Shown: piece after piece, positions 8,053 to 15,787 of the stretch
How the letters are laid out: each line of letters starts with the position of its first letter
How positions within the stretch are numbered: position 1 is the first letter of the stretch
Source: Rhodoblastus sp964425315
Lineage (GTDB): Bacteria > Pseudomonadota > Alphaproteobacteria > Rhizobiales > Beijerinckiaceae
Length of the DNA stretch: 26,909 nucleotides
Reading direction: 5' to 3'
Assembly (NCBI GenBank): GCA_964425315.1
Contig: CAYRNB010000042.1
Location: forward strand, 1 to 26,909
Program-made: the position numbers and the translations under genes
Notes under the pieces: generated by a model
What the model was told of the DNA's origin: nothing
Database searches by the model: none
The model's input: the letters and a program-made list of their open reading frames with translations, nothing else

Positions 8053-8697
8053 ATGCGTCATTTTACCAAACTTATCGGCCTGACCAGCCTCGGGGCCGTT
8101 CTCGCCATCGCCCCGGCCTATGCCGGCGGACAAATGGGCGGCCGCCCAATGGGCCATTTCGTCGCCCATCCCGGCGGGCATTTCGTCCATCACGGCGGAA
8201 ATTTCGTCCATCGGGGCGGCAATCATGTCACGTTCCGTCACCCGGGCCCGACGGTCTATCGCTCAAACGCCCACGGCATGGCCTACCATCACCCCGGCTA
8301 CCATCACTACGGCTACCGGCATCCCGGCTGGCGCCATTACGGATATTATCATCCCGGCTACGGCTACCATCGCCGCGGCTATGGCTATTACGGCTACGGC
8401 CCCACGGTCGGGCTCTATTATTCGGCCCCCACGCCGGAAGAGGACGCCACCGCCGCCATGAACGGCTATCCGACCGACGCCCTCGGCTATCCGCTTTACT
8501 ATTATACCGGCTACCCGGTCGGCTACGACGGCGGCGAATATACGCCGACAGGCAATGGCGTGATCTATAACATTCCGCCGACGCCGCTGCTGCCGACTGG
8601 CCCGAAGATCATCTATCTCCACAAGCATGCGCAGGCCAGCGGCCACCATCACCATATGCAGATCATCCGCCACGGCGTGGTATCGGACGCGGATTGA
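8053..8697 (+). CDS. Secreted His/Gly/Tyr-rich protein
   Basis: A 214-aa protein with a signal peptide probably cut after AYA (residue 24). Residues 30-115 are low-complexity: first HFVxHGGN-type repeats (HFVAHPGG, HFVHHGGN, FVHRGGN), then five HPG triplets in all, among them HPGYHHYGY, HPGWRHYGY and HPGYGYHRRGY. The C-terminal half is more ordered (GYPTDALGYPLYYYTGYPVGY, GNGVIYNIPPTP, GPKIIYLHKH) and ends with a HHHH cluster at 198-201. So many histidines suggest metal (Cu, Ni, Zn) or heme binding, but that is inference; I know no named family. GGAG sits 7 bases before the ATG at 8053. It lies 183 bases after phaC with terminators on both sides, so it is transcribed alone. Confidence 0.8.
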   Translation: MRHFTKLIGLTSLGAVLAIAPAYAGGQMGGRPMGHFVAHPGGHFVHHGGNFVHRGGNHVTFRHPGPTVYRSNAHGMAYHHPGYHHYGYRHPGWRHYGYYHPGYGYHRRGYGYYGYGPTVGLYYSAPTPEEDATAAMNGYPTDALGYPLYYYTGYPVGYDGGEYTPTGNGVIYNIPPTPLLPTGPKIIYLHKHAQASGHHHHMQIIRHGVVSDAD

Positions 8698-8710
8698 ATC
8701 GACGACAGGA

Positions 8711-8741
8711 AAGTCCCTCGGCGCGGCCGAGGGACTTTTTC
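8711..8741 (+). terminator. Intrinsic terminator after the His-rich gene
   Basis: AAGTCCCTCGGC (8711-8722) pairs perfectly with GCCGAGGGACTT (8726-8737) around a 3-base loop, followed by TTT. It lies 13 bases after the stop of the His-rich gene and just before the 3' end of argC on the other strand. Confidence 0.85.
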
Positions 8742-8754
8742 GCGCAGGGCGAAA

Positions 8755-9678
8755 TTATAAGCCCAGCATCAGATCGAGATTCTGCACGGCGGCGCCGGAC
8801 GCGCCCTTGCCGAGATTGTCGAGCCTCGCCACGATCAGGGCGTGACGGCGCGCCTCATTGGCGAAGACGCGGATTTCGAGATCGTTGGTCCCATTGAGCG
8901 CCTGCGGCTCCAGCCTGCCCGAGGCGTCGGGCGCGACAACCCGCACATATTTTTCGCCGGCGTAATGTTTGGCCAGCGCCGCTTCGAGATCTGACGCCTT
9001 GGGTTTTCCCGGCAAGGCGTCGAGGGGAAGCGGCAGGCTGACCAGCATGCCCTGGCGGAAATTGCCGACCGAAGGGACGAAAAGCGGCCGGGCGGAGAGC
9101 CGCCCATAGGCCATGATTTCCGGCACATGCTTGTGTTCGAGACCGAGGGCGTAAAGCTCGAAGGGCGGCGCTCTACCGCTCTCGTAATCGGCGATCATGC
9201 TTTTTCCCCCGCCGGAATAGCCGGAAACGGCGTTGATCGTCAGGTTTTGGGCCGGATCGATCAGGCCGGCGTCGACCAGCGGCCGCAGAATGGCGATGGC
9301 GCCGGTGGCGTAGCAGCCGGGATTGGAAACGCGCGCCGCCTTGGCGATGGCCTCCCCCTGCCCCGGCGCCAATTCGGGAAAGCCGTAAGTCCAGCCCTCC
9401 GCGACCCGATGGGCGGTCGAGGCGTCGAGAATGCGCGGCGCATTCTTGCCCAGCGAGTCCGCGAGCGCCACGCTGTCTTTCGCCGCGGCGTCGGGCAGGC
9501 AGAGGATGACGAGATCGACGGAAGCCAAGATCTCCGCCTTGGCGGAAGACTCCTTGCGCTTTTCCGCGTCGATGGAGACGAGCGCCACGTCCTCGCGCCC
9601 GGCGAGTTTTTCACGAATTTGCAGGCCGGTGGTGCCGGCCTCGCCGTCGATGAAGATTTTTTTCGGCGTGAGGGTCAT
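8755..9678 (-). CDS. argC: N-acetyl-gamma-glutamyl-phosphate reductase (type 2)
   Basis: The third step of arginine synthesis: NADPH-dependent reduction of N-acetylglutamyl phosphate to the semialdehyde, in the cytoplasm. The 307-aa protein has the short type 2 form. It shows the nucleotide loop DGEAGTTGLQI (11-21), the catalytic cysteine in SNPGCYATGA (Cys122), SGYSGGG and the conserved HKHVPEI. The start at 9678 is set by AAGGA 7 bases upstream; another ATG at 9699 lacks a site and lies toward the repeat. It is downstream of rplM-rpsI in the same direction, an order common in Alphaproteobacteria. A terminator and a palindromic repeat stand between, so it may be expressed partly on its own. 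Confidence 0.95.
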   Translation of the reverse strand: MTLTPKKIFIDGEAGTTGLQIREKLAGREDVALVSIDAEKRKESSAKAEILASVDLVILCLPDAAAKDSVALADSLGKNAPRILDASTAHRVAEGWTYGFPELAPGQGEAIAKAARVSNPGCYATGAIAILRPLVDAGLIDPAQNLTINAVSGYSGGGKSMIADYESGRAPPFELYALGLEHKHVPEIMAYGRLSARPLFVPSVGNFRQGMLVSLPLPLDALPGKPKASDLEAALAKHYAGEKYVRVVAPDASGRLEPQALNGTNDLEIRVFANEARRHALIVARLDNLGKGASGAAVQNLDLMLGL

Positions 9679-9716
9679 CGAACAATCCTTGAGCGTCATG
9701 GCGGGCGCGATTGGGC

Positions 9717-9802
9717 CGTCATTGCGAGCGGAGCGAAGCAATCCCGCCGCCGCAGCGCGCCGTCCATGGATTGCTTCGTCGCTCACGCTCCTCGCAATGA
9801 CG
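9717..9802. repeat. Palindromic dispersed repeat (long imperfect inverted repeat)
   Basis: The left arm CGTCATTGCGAG, GGAGCG, GAAGCAATCC mirrors the right arm GGATTGCTTC ... CGCTCC, CTCGCAATGACG; the right arm carries about 8 extra bases. The centre is GC-rich. The CATTGCGAG/CTCGCAATG ends match a repeat known to be scattered through Bradyrhizobium, Rhodopseudomonas, methanotroph and related genomes. It lies between rpsI and argC and would fold into a long RNA hairpin if transcribed. Confidence 0.7.
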
Positions 9803-9825
9803 ACCCGAGAGCGTGTCGATTAATA

Positions 9826-9854
9826 GCAAAACGGCGGGCTTTCGGCCCGCCGTT
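9826..9854 (-). terminator. Terminator after rpsI
   Basis: On the minus strand AACGGCGGGC (9854-9845) pairs with GCCCGCCGTT (9839-9830) around CGAAA, followed by TTTGC. It starts about 20 bases after the rpsI stop. The T run is short, so it may be partial and allow read-through to argC. Confidence 0.65.
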
Positions 9855-9874
9855 CCAAAAAGATCGCCGAGAAA

Positions 9875-10354
9875 TCAGCGCTTCGAGAACTGGAAGCTGC
9901 GGCGGGCCTTGCGCTTGCCGTATTTCTTGCGCTCCACCACGCGCGAGTCGCGGGTAAGGAACCCTTCCTTCTTGAGCGCCGGGCGAAGATCGGGCTCGTA
10001 AAAGGTCAGGGCCTTCGACAGGCCGTGGCGCACGGCGCCCGCCTGGCCCGACAGGCCACCGCCGGCGACCGTGACGATGATGTCGTACTGGCCGTTGCGA
10101 TTGGCGACCGCCAGTGGCTGCTCGACGATCATGCGCAGCACCGGGCGGCCGAAATAGGCCTCGAAATCGCGGCCGTTGATGGTGACCTTGCCCGCGCCGG
10201 GCTTGATCCACACGCGCGCGACGGCGTTCTTGCGCTTGCCGGTGGCGTAGGCGCGGCCGAATTTGTCGAGCTTTTGCACATGGACGGGCGCTTCCGGCGC
10301 CGGCGCGGCGGTCGCGTCCTTGAGATCCTGCAGGGAGGAAAGTGTCTCGGCCAT
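9875..10354 (-). CDS. rpsI: 30S ribosomal protein S9
   Basis: A 159-aa S9 with the family core from YATGKRKNAVARVW (about 36-49) to the basic C-terminus ending SFQFSKR, whose last residues reach the ribosomal P site. It also shows GGGLSGQAGAVRHGLSKAL and the RDSRVVERKKYGKRKARR tail. The first 30 residues are an acidic/Ala/Pro-rich leader usual for alphaproteobacterial S9. It follows rplM with 2 bases between stop and start, so the two are co-transcribed and probably translationally coupled. Confidence 0.98.
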   Translation of the reverse strand: MAETLSSLQDLKDATAAPAPEAPVHVQKLDKFGRAYATGKRKNAVARVWIKPGAGKVTINGRDFEAYFGRPVLRMIVEQPLAVANRNGQYDIIVTVAGGGLSGQAGAVRHGLSKALTFYEPDLRPALKKEGFLTRDSRVVERKKYGKRKARRSFQFSKR

Positions 10355-10356
10355 GA

Positions 10357-10833
10357 TCAGTCGTTCCTGGCGTTCTTGGAGTTCAGCGCGGCGACGTCGA
10401 GAACCGTCGGGTTCTGCGCCGCATGGGGATGTTCGGCGCCCTTGTAGACGCGCAGGTTGGACAATTGCTTCGTCCCGAGCGGACCGCGCGGCAGCATGCG
10501 CTGCACCGCCTTTTCAAGCACGCGTTCGGGATAGCGGCCGTCGAGGATGAATTTCGCCGAGCGTTCCTTGATGCCGCCGGGAAAGCCGGTGTGGTGGTGA
10601 TAGACCTTCTGCTCGCGCTTGCGGCCGGTGAGAACCACCTTGTCGGCGTTGATGACGACGATATTGTCGCCGTCGTCCATATGGGGCGTGAAGGTCGCCT
10701 TGTGCTTGCCGCGCAACCGCAGGGCGATGAGCGAGGCGAGGCGGCCGACGACAAGGCCCTTGGCGTCGATCAGCACCCACTTTTTCTCGATATCGGCGGC
10801 CTTGGCCGAATAGGTCTTGCCGTACATGTCCAT
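10357..10833 (-). CDS. rplM: 50S ribosomal protein L13
   Basis: A 158-aa L13, a primary-binding protein of the large subunit. It contains KKWVLIDAKGLVVGRLAS, LRGKHKATFTPHMDDGDNIVVINA, the LTGRK signature, YHHTGFPGGIKE and LPRGPLG. An ATG at 10833 and another at 10827 are both possible. GGA is 3 bases before the first but 8 bases before the second, so 10827 is slightly favoured by spacing; the longer form is given. It is the first gene of the rplM-rpsI pair, with its own promoter at 10879-10907. Confidence 0.97.
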   Translation of the reverse strand: MDMYGKTYSAKAADIEKKWVLIDAKGLVVGRLASLIALRLRGKHKATFTPHMDDGDNIVVINADKVVLTGRKREQKVYHHHTGFPGGIKERSAKFILDGRYPERVLEKAVQRMLPRGPLGTKQLSNLRVYKGAEHPHAAQNPTVLDVAALNSKNARND

Positions 10834-10878
10834 TTTCCGTTGAGGCGCGCGCGCGGGAAGGCGCCGCGAAGATGGCGG

Positions 10879-10907
10879 CTTTTAGGGGCGCGACGCATAT
10901 TTGTCAA
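10879..10907 (-). promoter_or_regulatory. Promoter of rplM-rpsI
   Basis: On the minus strand a perfect TTGACA (10907-10902) is followed by a 17-base spacer and TAAAAG (10884-10879). It lies about 45 bases before the rplM start, in the gap after the thioesterase gene. The consensus -35 and exact spacing make this the clearest sigma-70-type promoter in the window. Confidence 0.7.
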
Positions 10908-10968
10908 TGCGCAACGCGCCGCTGACCCAAGAAAATGAGGTCTTTCGGCGTTGCGGTATCATATTACC

Positions 10969-11421
10969 CTATTTCCGCGCCGCCGGAATGGAATAGGTTC
11001 CGACCGCATGGGCGACCGGCTCGTTGGCCCCATCGGCGTAAAGCGTCGCCTCGCCCACCGCCAGCCTCTTGCCGAGCTTCAGCAGGCGGCACTCGACCAG
11101 AACGTCGCCATGCGGCGGCTTGCGCAAAAAATTGATATTGAGATTGGTGGTGACCGCAAGCGCGACGGGACCGATATGAGCCAGGATCGCGACATAGAGC
11201 CCCACGTCGGCGAGGGTGAACATGGCGGGGCCGGAGATGGTGCCCCCGGGACGCAAATGGCGCTCATGCGCCACCAGCCGCAGATTGGCTGTCATCGGCC
11301 CGACCCCTTCGACGAGGATGGTGCGTCCGCCGTGATGCAATTGGGGAAAATTCACTTCGAGAAATTTTTCCAGCTCCTCGACATTCATCACGGGCTGCGG
11401 CAGGGAGGATTTTGCGGACAT
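10969..11421 (-). CDS. PaaI-family hotdog thioesterase
   Basis: A 150-aa single hotdog-fold protein that should hydrolyse acyl-CoA thioesters. The signature HLRPGGTISGPAMFTLADVG spans about residues 55-74; Gly59-Gly60, Gly64 and Asp72 fit the PaaI/4HBT pattern. LAVTTNLNINFLRKP further on is also typical. The substrate cannot be told; PaaI relatives act on phenylacetyl-type or other aryl/acyl-CoA. It stands just upstream of rplM in the same direction, an arrangement often kept in Alphaproteobacteria, but the strong rplM promoter in the 135-base gap suggests separate control. Confidence 0.88.
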   Translation of the reverse strand: MSAKSSLPQPVMNVEELEKFLEVNFPQLHHGGRTILVEGVGPMTANLRLVAHERHLRPGGTISGPAMFTLADVGLYVAILAHIGPVALAVTTNLNINFLRKPPHGDVLVECRLLKLGKRLAVGEATLYADGANEPVAHAVGTYSIPAARK

Positions 11422-11507
11422 GGCGGAGGCTCTTTTGGAATCGGCCTAGCATAGAGCGAGAGCGCCGCCGCTGTCAGCATCCTCCATCACCCCTGGACCG
11501 CTGATCT

Positions 11508-11572
11508 TTCTTAAAATAAAAGTTTATGTACTTATCATATCTAATTGTTATAAAACGCATTATATTTTTGCA
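11508..11572. other. AT-rich intergenic patch
   Basis: Within the 266-base gap between the ABC transporter stop (11688) and the thioesterase start (11421) lies a stretch much richer in A and T than anything nearby, with several TTATA/TAATT-like words. No gene or clear hairpin is visible. It may hold the thioesterase promoter, but I could not place convincing -35 and -10 boxes. Confidence 0.4.
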
Positions 11573-11687
11573 CCCTGCTTTGGCGCTGAAACGTCGCGAT
11601 GGCGCGGCCCTTGGGCAGGCCAAATTGGCGCCGGCGGCCCGCAACCGCGGCCTCTGTTGCGGCTTTCCCGAAAATTTTCGCCGCGCC

Positions 11688-13502
11688 CTATTCCGCCGCG
11701 GCCTCCTCCGGCGTCAGTTGGGCGCCGCGCTGGAACTGCGTCTTATGCAGCAGGGCATAGACGCCGTTCTTGGCGAGAAGATGGTCCTGCGGGCCGCTTT
11801 CGACCACCTGCCCGCGCTCGATGACGCAAATGCGCTCGGCGTTGGCGATCGTGCTCAGCCGATGGGCGATGACGATGGTGGTGCGGCCGGCGCACAGAGT
11901 CTTCAGCGCTTCCTGAATAGCCCGCTCCGATTCGGTGTCGAGCGCCGAGGTCGCCTCGTCGAGCAGGATCAGCGGCGCGTTTTTCAGGAAAGCGCGGGCG
12001 ATCGAGACGCGCTGGCGCTGGCCGCCAGATAGCTGCGCGCCCTGTTCGCCAACCGGCGAATCGTAGCCGTGCTCGAAGCCCATGATGAAATCATGGGCAT
12101 GCGCCGCCTTGGCTGCCGCGATGATCTCCTCCTCGCTCGCGCCCGGCTTGCCGAAAGCGATATTCTCGCGGATCGAGCTCTTGAAGAGAAAAGTGTCCTG
12201 GCCGACATAGGCGACCTGCTTGCGCAAAGACTCGCGCGAACAGGCGCAGATATCCTGGCCGTCGATCAGGATCTTGCCGGCTTTGGGCTCGTAGAAACGC
12301 AGGATCATGTTCATGGCGGTGGTCTTGCCGCCGCCGGAGCGGCCGACAAGCGCCGTCGTCTGACCTGGCTCGGCGACGAAGCTCATCTTGTCGAGCACCA
12401 TTTCGCCCTGGCGGTAGAAGAAATCGACATCGTCGAATTCCACCTTGCCCTGGGTGATCTTGAGCGCCGGCTCGTCGCTGCTCTCCTTTTCCGGCGAAGG
12501 CTGATCGAGGAAGTTGTAGAGCATGCTGACGCCAAGCAGCGACGAACTCAAATTCACATGGAGGCGCGCCACGCGCTTCGCCGGCTCGGTGGCCAGCAGC
12601 AGCGCGGTGATGAAGGCGAAGAAATTGCCCGGCTGCTGATGGCCGTGAATGACTCGATAGCCGCCATAAACCACGACCATGGCGATGGAAATTCCAGCGA
12701 GCGTCTCCATCATCGGGCTGGAGCGCGCTTGAATGCGCGACAATTTATTGGCGGCTTTCTCGAAATCCTGGATCGCGGTCACCTGTTTCTGGCGCATGAA
12801 AGGCTCGAGCGTGAAGGATTTGACCACGCTCATGCCCTGCGCCGTCTCCTGCAGCGACTGGAGAATGGCGGCGAAACCATAGAATTCAGTCAGCATTATT
12901 TTATTGGCGCGCGCGCCAAGCTTGCGCACCCCGACAATGGCCAGGGGCATGATCAGCACGGCGAGCGTGGCGAGAAGCGCGTCCTGGGCGAACATGGCGA
13001 TGGTCAGGCCGACCGTGGTCAGGGCGTCGCGGCCGATCGCCGTGATCAGCATGTTCAGCGCGCCGCTCGCCGACTGGGCGACAAAGGCCTGTTGCGCGAT
13101 GAATTCGGTCGAATGGCGTTCCTTATAATAGCCAATGTCCATCGCCAGCATTTTGTCGAAAATGCGCTTCTGGATTTCGGCGATGATGTTGTTGGCGATT
13201 TTCGACAGCACCACCTGCTGGCCGTAAGTGGCGAATCCCTTGGCCACGTAGATCGTCACGATGATCGCGCCGATCCCCCACATGGCGGCGATGCTCCGAT
13301 CGACGAAAATCCGGTCGATAATGTCCTTCATGATCCAGGCGGAAAGGGTCGTCGAGGTCGCGATCACCAACATCATGGCGAAGGCGACGGCATAGCCCTT
13401 CACGTGCTTGCGGCCCTGGTCGCGCAAGAGGCGCTCGATCAGGTGCAACTGGCCTTTGCTGAACAGCTTCTTGCTGAGGATCTTTTCGATAAAGGAAAGC
13501 AA
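11688..13502 (-). CDS. MsbA-like ABC exporter (fused permease and ATPase)
   Basis: A 604-aa half-transporter: a type IV exporter membrane domain with about six helices (residues 35-310) followed by an ATPase. Walker A is GRSGGGKT (Lys393), the Q-loop is GQDTF (434-438), the signature is LSGGQ (491-495), Walker B is LILLDE (511-516) and the H-loop is IAHRLST. It would work as a homodimer in the inner membrane. MsbA-type relatives flip lipid A or other lipids, and peptide or drug exporters look alike, so the substrate is open. The start is a TTG at 13502: no ATG or GTG occurs between the upstream in-frame stop and the first conserved residues. A candidate promoter lies about 110 bases upstream, separating it from the RMD1-like gene. 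Confidence 0.9.
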   Translation of the reverse strand: MLSFIEKILSKKLFSKGQLHLIERLLRDQGRKHVKGYAVAFAMMLVIATSTTLSAWIMKDIIDRIFVDRSIAAMWGIGAIIVTIYVAKGFATYGQQVVLSKIANNIIAEIQKRIFDKMLAMDIGYYKERHSTEFIAQQAFVAQSASGALNMLITAIGRDALTTVGLTIAMFAQDALLATLAVLIMPLAIVGVRKLGARANKIMLTEFYGFAAILQSLQETAQGMSVVKSFTLEPFMRQKQVTAIQDFEKAANKLSRIQARSSPMMETLAGISIAMVVVYGGYRVIHGHQQPGNFFAFITALLLATEPAKRVARLHVNLSSSLLGVSMLYNFLDQPSPEKESSDEPALKITQGKVEFDDVDFFYRQGEMVLDKMSFVAEPGQTTALVGRSGGGKTTAMNMILRFYEPKAGKILIDGQDICACSRESLRKQVAYVGQDTFLFKSSIRENIAFGKPGASEEEIIAAAKAAHAHDFIMGFEHGYDSPVGEQGAQLSGGQRQRVSIARAFLKNAPLILLDEATSALDTESERAIQEALKTLCAGRTTIVIAHRLSTIANAERICVIERGQVVESGPQDHLLAKNGVYALLHKTQFQRGAQLTPEEAAAE

Positions 13503-13610
13503 GGCGCAATCTTTCGGCGGTCTTCCCGATGCGGAACAGATGATTCAAGGCCACGTCGAACGCGGCCTCAGGCCGGCCGCAGGCGCCGCCCGGGCCTGTC
13601 CGCGCGCCCT

Positions 13611-13639
13611 CTAGTGAAAGGGATTGCGCAATCTGTCAA
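13611..13639 (-). promoter_or_regulatory. Candidate promoter of the ABC exporter gene
   Basis: On the minus strand a perfect TTGACA (13639-13634) is followed after 17 bases by CACTAG (13616-13611). The -35 is consensus, the -10 poor. It lies just after the stop of the RMD1-like gene and about 110 bases before the TTG start. Confidence 0.45.
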
Positions 13640-13652
13640 TGCTCTGGGATGG

Positions 13653-14462
13653 CTAGGGCCTATGCAAGAAAAAGATTTGGAACAGGGAAATGCCTATTTC
13701 CGCGACGATTAGCAGGACTATGGCCAGCTCCATGCGCGACGAGCGGCTGGCGTCGATAAGGTCGGTCAGCGCCCGCACCGTTTCGACGATCACGTCCAGC
13801 TTACGCTGCAGGGTCTCGTTGCGCTCCTTCAGTTCGAATTCGTCCTCGAGCCGCGCATAAAACCGCTCCAGATCGGGCCGGTCCCACAGGACATCCGGCT
13901 TGTCCTCGACCGCGACGCGGCCGGAGACGCGATGCTGCACGCCCAAGGCCTGGCCGATCAGCCTCAGCATTTCGCGCCTTCCGCGCATCGGCCGCCCATG
14001 GCGGGCGAGTCCGGCGGCCAGAGGCTCGACCTTGTCGAAGACCATATCCACCTCGCGCTCGTCGCGGCCCAGGGCGACGCTTTTGGCCAAAGCGTCGGCG
14101 AAGACGAGAAAGCGCGCGGCCGACAGGTCTTTTAGCGCGATCGATCCGTCCGGCGTGATGCGGTCGCCGGATTCGCCGATGGCGAGAACGACGGTCTCGT
14201 CCTCCTTGCGCAGGCGGGCGCCGACAATCCTGTTCTTGAGCTTGGCGAGGACGTCCTCCTCTTCGAGCGGCGTCAGGCCGACCATCACCGCCACGCCATA
14301 GCGGTAAAGGGCGACGTAACCGTTCTGGCCCGCATGAAAAGCGAGCGGCGCGGCGGAAATCGCGTCCGATCGCTCCAGCCCTGCAATGTCGATCCGGTCC
14401 CCGAGCAGGAGGGCGCGGGCGGTCATTTTCATCGCGGCGGAATTCGGCTGCGATTCGTTCAT
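13653..14462 (-). CDS. RMD1/YagE family protein (DUF155)
   Basis: A 269-aa protein of the DUF155 family, related to yeast Rmd1/Sif2 and E. coli-type YagE; no reaction is known. The C-terminal half carries the family pattern: DVLWDRPDLERFYARLEDEFEL, then RNETLQRKLDVIVE (probable coiled coil), then SRSSRMELAIVLLIVAEIG. The last segment (about 246-266) is a single membrane helix, so the protein is probably anchored in the inner membrane by its C-terminus. The N-terminal half is a mixed alpha/beta domain (GQNGYVALYRYGVAVMVGLT). Eukaryotic relatives act at mitochondrial membranes. No good ribosome site precedes the ATG at 14462; ATGs at 14432 and 14426 are alternatives. It diverges from the TrpD2-like gene. 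Confidence 0.85.
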   Translation of the reverse strand: MNESQPNSAAMKMTARALLLGDRIDIAGLERSDAISAAPLAFHAGQNGYVALYRYGVAVMVGLTPLEEEDVLAKLKNRIVGARLRKEDETVVLAIGESGDRITPDGSIALKDLSAARFLVFADALAKSVALGRDEREVDMVFDKVEPLAAGLARHGRPMRGRREMLRLIGQALGVQHRVSGRVAVEDKPDVLWDRPDLERFYARLEDEFELKERNETLQRKLDVIVETVRALTDLIDASRSSRMELAIVLLIVAEIGISLFQIFFLHRP

Positions 14463-14770
14463 GGGATGTTTTTAGACCAAAAATGCGACATTCGCCGCAA
14501 ATCCCTCACTTATGGGCGCTTGACCGACGGCGGCTTGTTTCAATATATTCTAATGTCAACATATAAGAACCTTATACAGTCGGAGCGAAACGCCTTGTCC
14601 TTCCCCTTCACCGCCGCTTTTTGCGACGGCCATCGGCGATTCCCGGCGCCCTCGCCCGAAGCGCAGTCGCTTAGCCATTGGGAATTTGGCGCGAAAGCGC
14701 CGCTTCCGCCGACACCGCCTCCCGGTCTAGAGTGGCCGAGAGCAAGATTTTGAACGGGATGACCCGAGCC
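14463..14770. other. Divergent intergenic region between the RMD1-like and TrpD2-like genes
   Basis: About 308 bases without a supportable gene. An AT-rich stretch at 14537-14577 contains TTGACA on the minus strand (14559-14554) and TATAAG on the plus strand, which could belong to divergent promoters. Neither has a convincing partner box at the right spacing. The rest is GC-rich with no hairpin or repeat that I can see. Confidence 0.4.
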
Positions 14771-15772
14771 ATGCCTCATACGCCCCACCCCTTCGCCCGT
14801 TTCATCGCAATTCTCGGACGCGGCAAGAACCTGACCCGCCCGCTGACCGTCGAAGAGGCGGAAGACGCGATGAGCCTCATCCTCGCCGACCAGGTTTTGC
14901 CCGAACAGCTCGGCGCCTTTTTGATGCTCCTGCGCGTGAAGGAGGAAACCGGCGCGGAAATCGCCGGTTTCGTCAAGGCTGTGCGAAAAAGCCTGCCGGC
15001 GCCGCCGCAAGATCTCGTCGAGGTCGATTGGTCCTCCTACGCGGGCAAGAAGCGCCAACTCCCCTGGTTCCTGCTGGCGGCGCTCTGCCTCGCCCAGAAC
15101 GGCCATAGCGTGTTCATGCACGGTTTCGACGGCCATACCGCAGGCCGGCTCTATACCGGCGACGTTCTGCGCGCCATGGGCCTCGCACCCGCGGAAAATT
15201 TCGACGAGGCGGCGGCGCAGCTCAAGGCGCGCAAATTCGCCTATATGGACCTGGGAAAAATCAGCCCGCCGCTGGCCCGGATGATGGGCTTCAAGAAAAT
15301 TCTCGGCCTGCGCTCCCCGGTCCACACATTGGCGCGAATGATCAATCCTTTTGGCGCGCCCAGCCTGCTGCAGGGGATTTTCCACCCGAACTACATGCGC
15401 ACCCATCGCGACGCCGCGCTCATTCTCGGCCAGAAGAACATGTGCGTCTTCCGCGGCGAAGGCGGCGAGATCGAAAGGCGCCCGACCAAGCCCTGCGAGA
15501 CCATGTCCATCGCCGACGGAATCGCTTACGAGGAGCGCTGGCCGCCGCTGATGGACGAATCGCGCCAGCCGCATGACGAGGCCATGGACCCGTCCCGCCT
15601 CTTCGCCTTCTGGCGCGGCGAGATCAACGATCCATACGCCGAGGCGGCGGTGACCGGCACGATCGCCATCGCCCTGCGGACCATGGGCCTTGTCGCCGAT
15701 ATGGAAACGGCGCAAAGCCGGGCCGAAACCTATTGGCGCGCCCGCGATCCCGGCCGCCTGCTCGCCGCCTGA
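14771..15772 (+). CDS. TrpD2/YbiB-like protein (glycosyltransferase family 3 fold)
   Basis: A 333-aa protein built like anthranilate phosphoribosyltransferase: an N-terminal helical domain (HPFARFIAILGRGKNLTRPLT, EQLGAFLMLLRVKEE) and a C-terminal nucleoside-phosphorylase-like domain (GHSVFMHGFDGHTAGRLYTGDVL, VHTLARMINPFGAPSLLQGIFHP). The GTGGD phosphoribosyl-binding loop of true TrpD is absent; GKKRQLPW near 92-99 stands in its place. This fits the TrpD2/YbiB branch, whose E. coli member binds nucleic acid and lacks TrpD activity. It is therefore unlikely to serve tryptophan synthesis. ATGs at 14759 and 14771 are both possible, with weak ribosome sites. It ends 15 bases before cysG and is likely the first gene of that operon. 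Confidence 0.82.
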   Translation: MPHTPHPFARFIAILGRGKNLTRPLTVEEAEDAMSLILADQVLPEQLGAFLMLLRVKEETGAEIAGFVKAVRKSLPAPPQDLVEVDWSSYAGKKRQLPWFLLAALCLAQNGHSVFMHGFDGHTAGRLYTGDVLRAMGLAPAENFDEAAAQLKARKFAYMDLGKISPPLARMMGFKKILGLRSPVHTLARMINPFGAPSLLQGIFHPNYMRTHRDAALILGQKNMCVFRGEGGEIERRPTKPCETMSIADGIAYEERWPPLMDESRQPHDEAMDPSRLFAFWRGEINDPYAEAAVTGTIAIALRTMGLVADMETAQSRAETYWRARDPGRLLAA

Positions 15773-15787
15773 GCGGAGCCTCTGCGC

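Noticed and set aside
8140..8400. The HPG and GGN repeats considered as a CRISPR-like or tandem DNA array
   Set aside because: The units are irregular in length and sequence at DNA level and lie within a signal-peptide gene; they are protein repeats.
12069..13712. A 547-codon plus-strand open frame opposite the ABC exporter
   Set aside because: The minus strand has a complete exporter with Walker A, signature and Walker B; the plus reading is an antisense shadow.
14537..14577. The AT-rich stretch with TTGACA and TATAAG as a defined promoter pair
   Set aside because: The boxes lie on opposite strands and neither has a partner at 16-18 bases.
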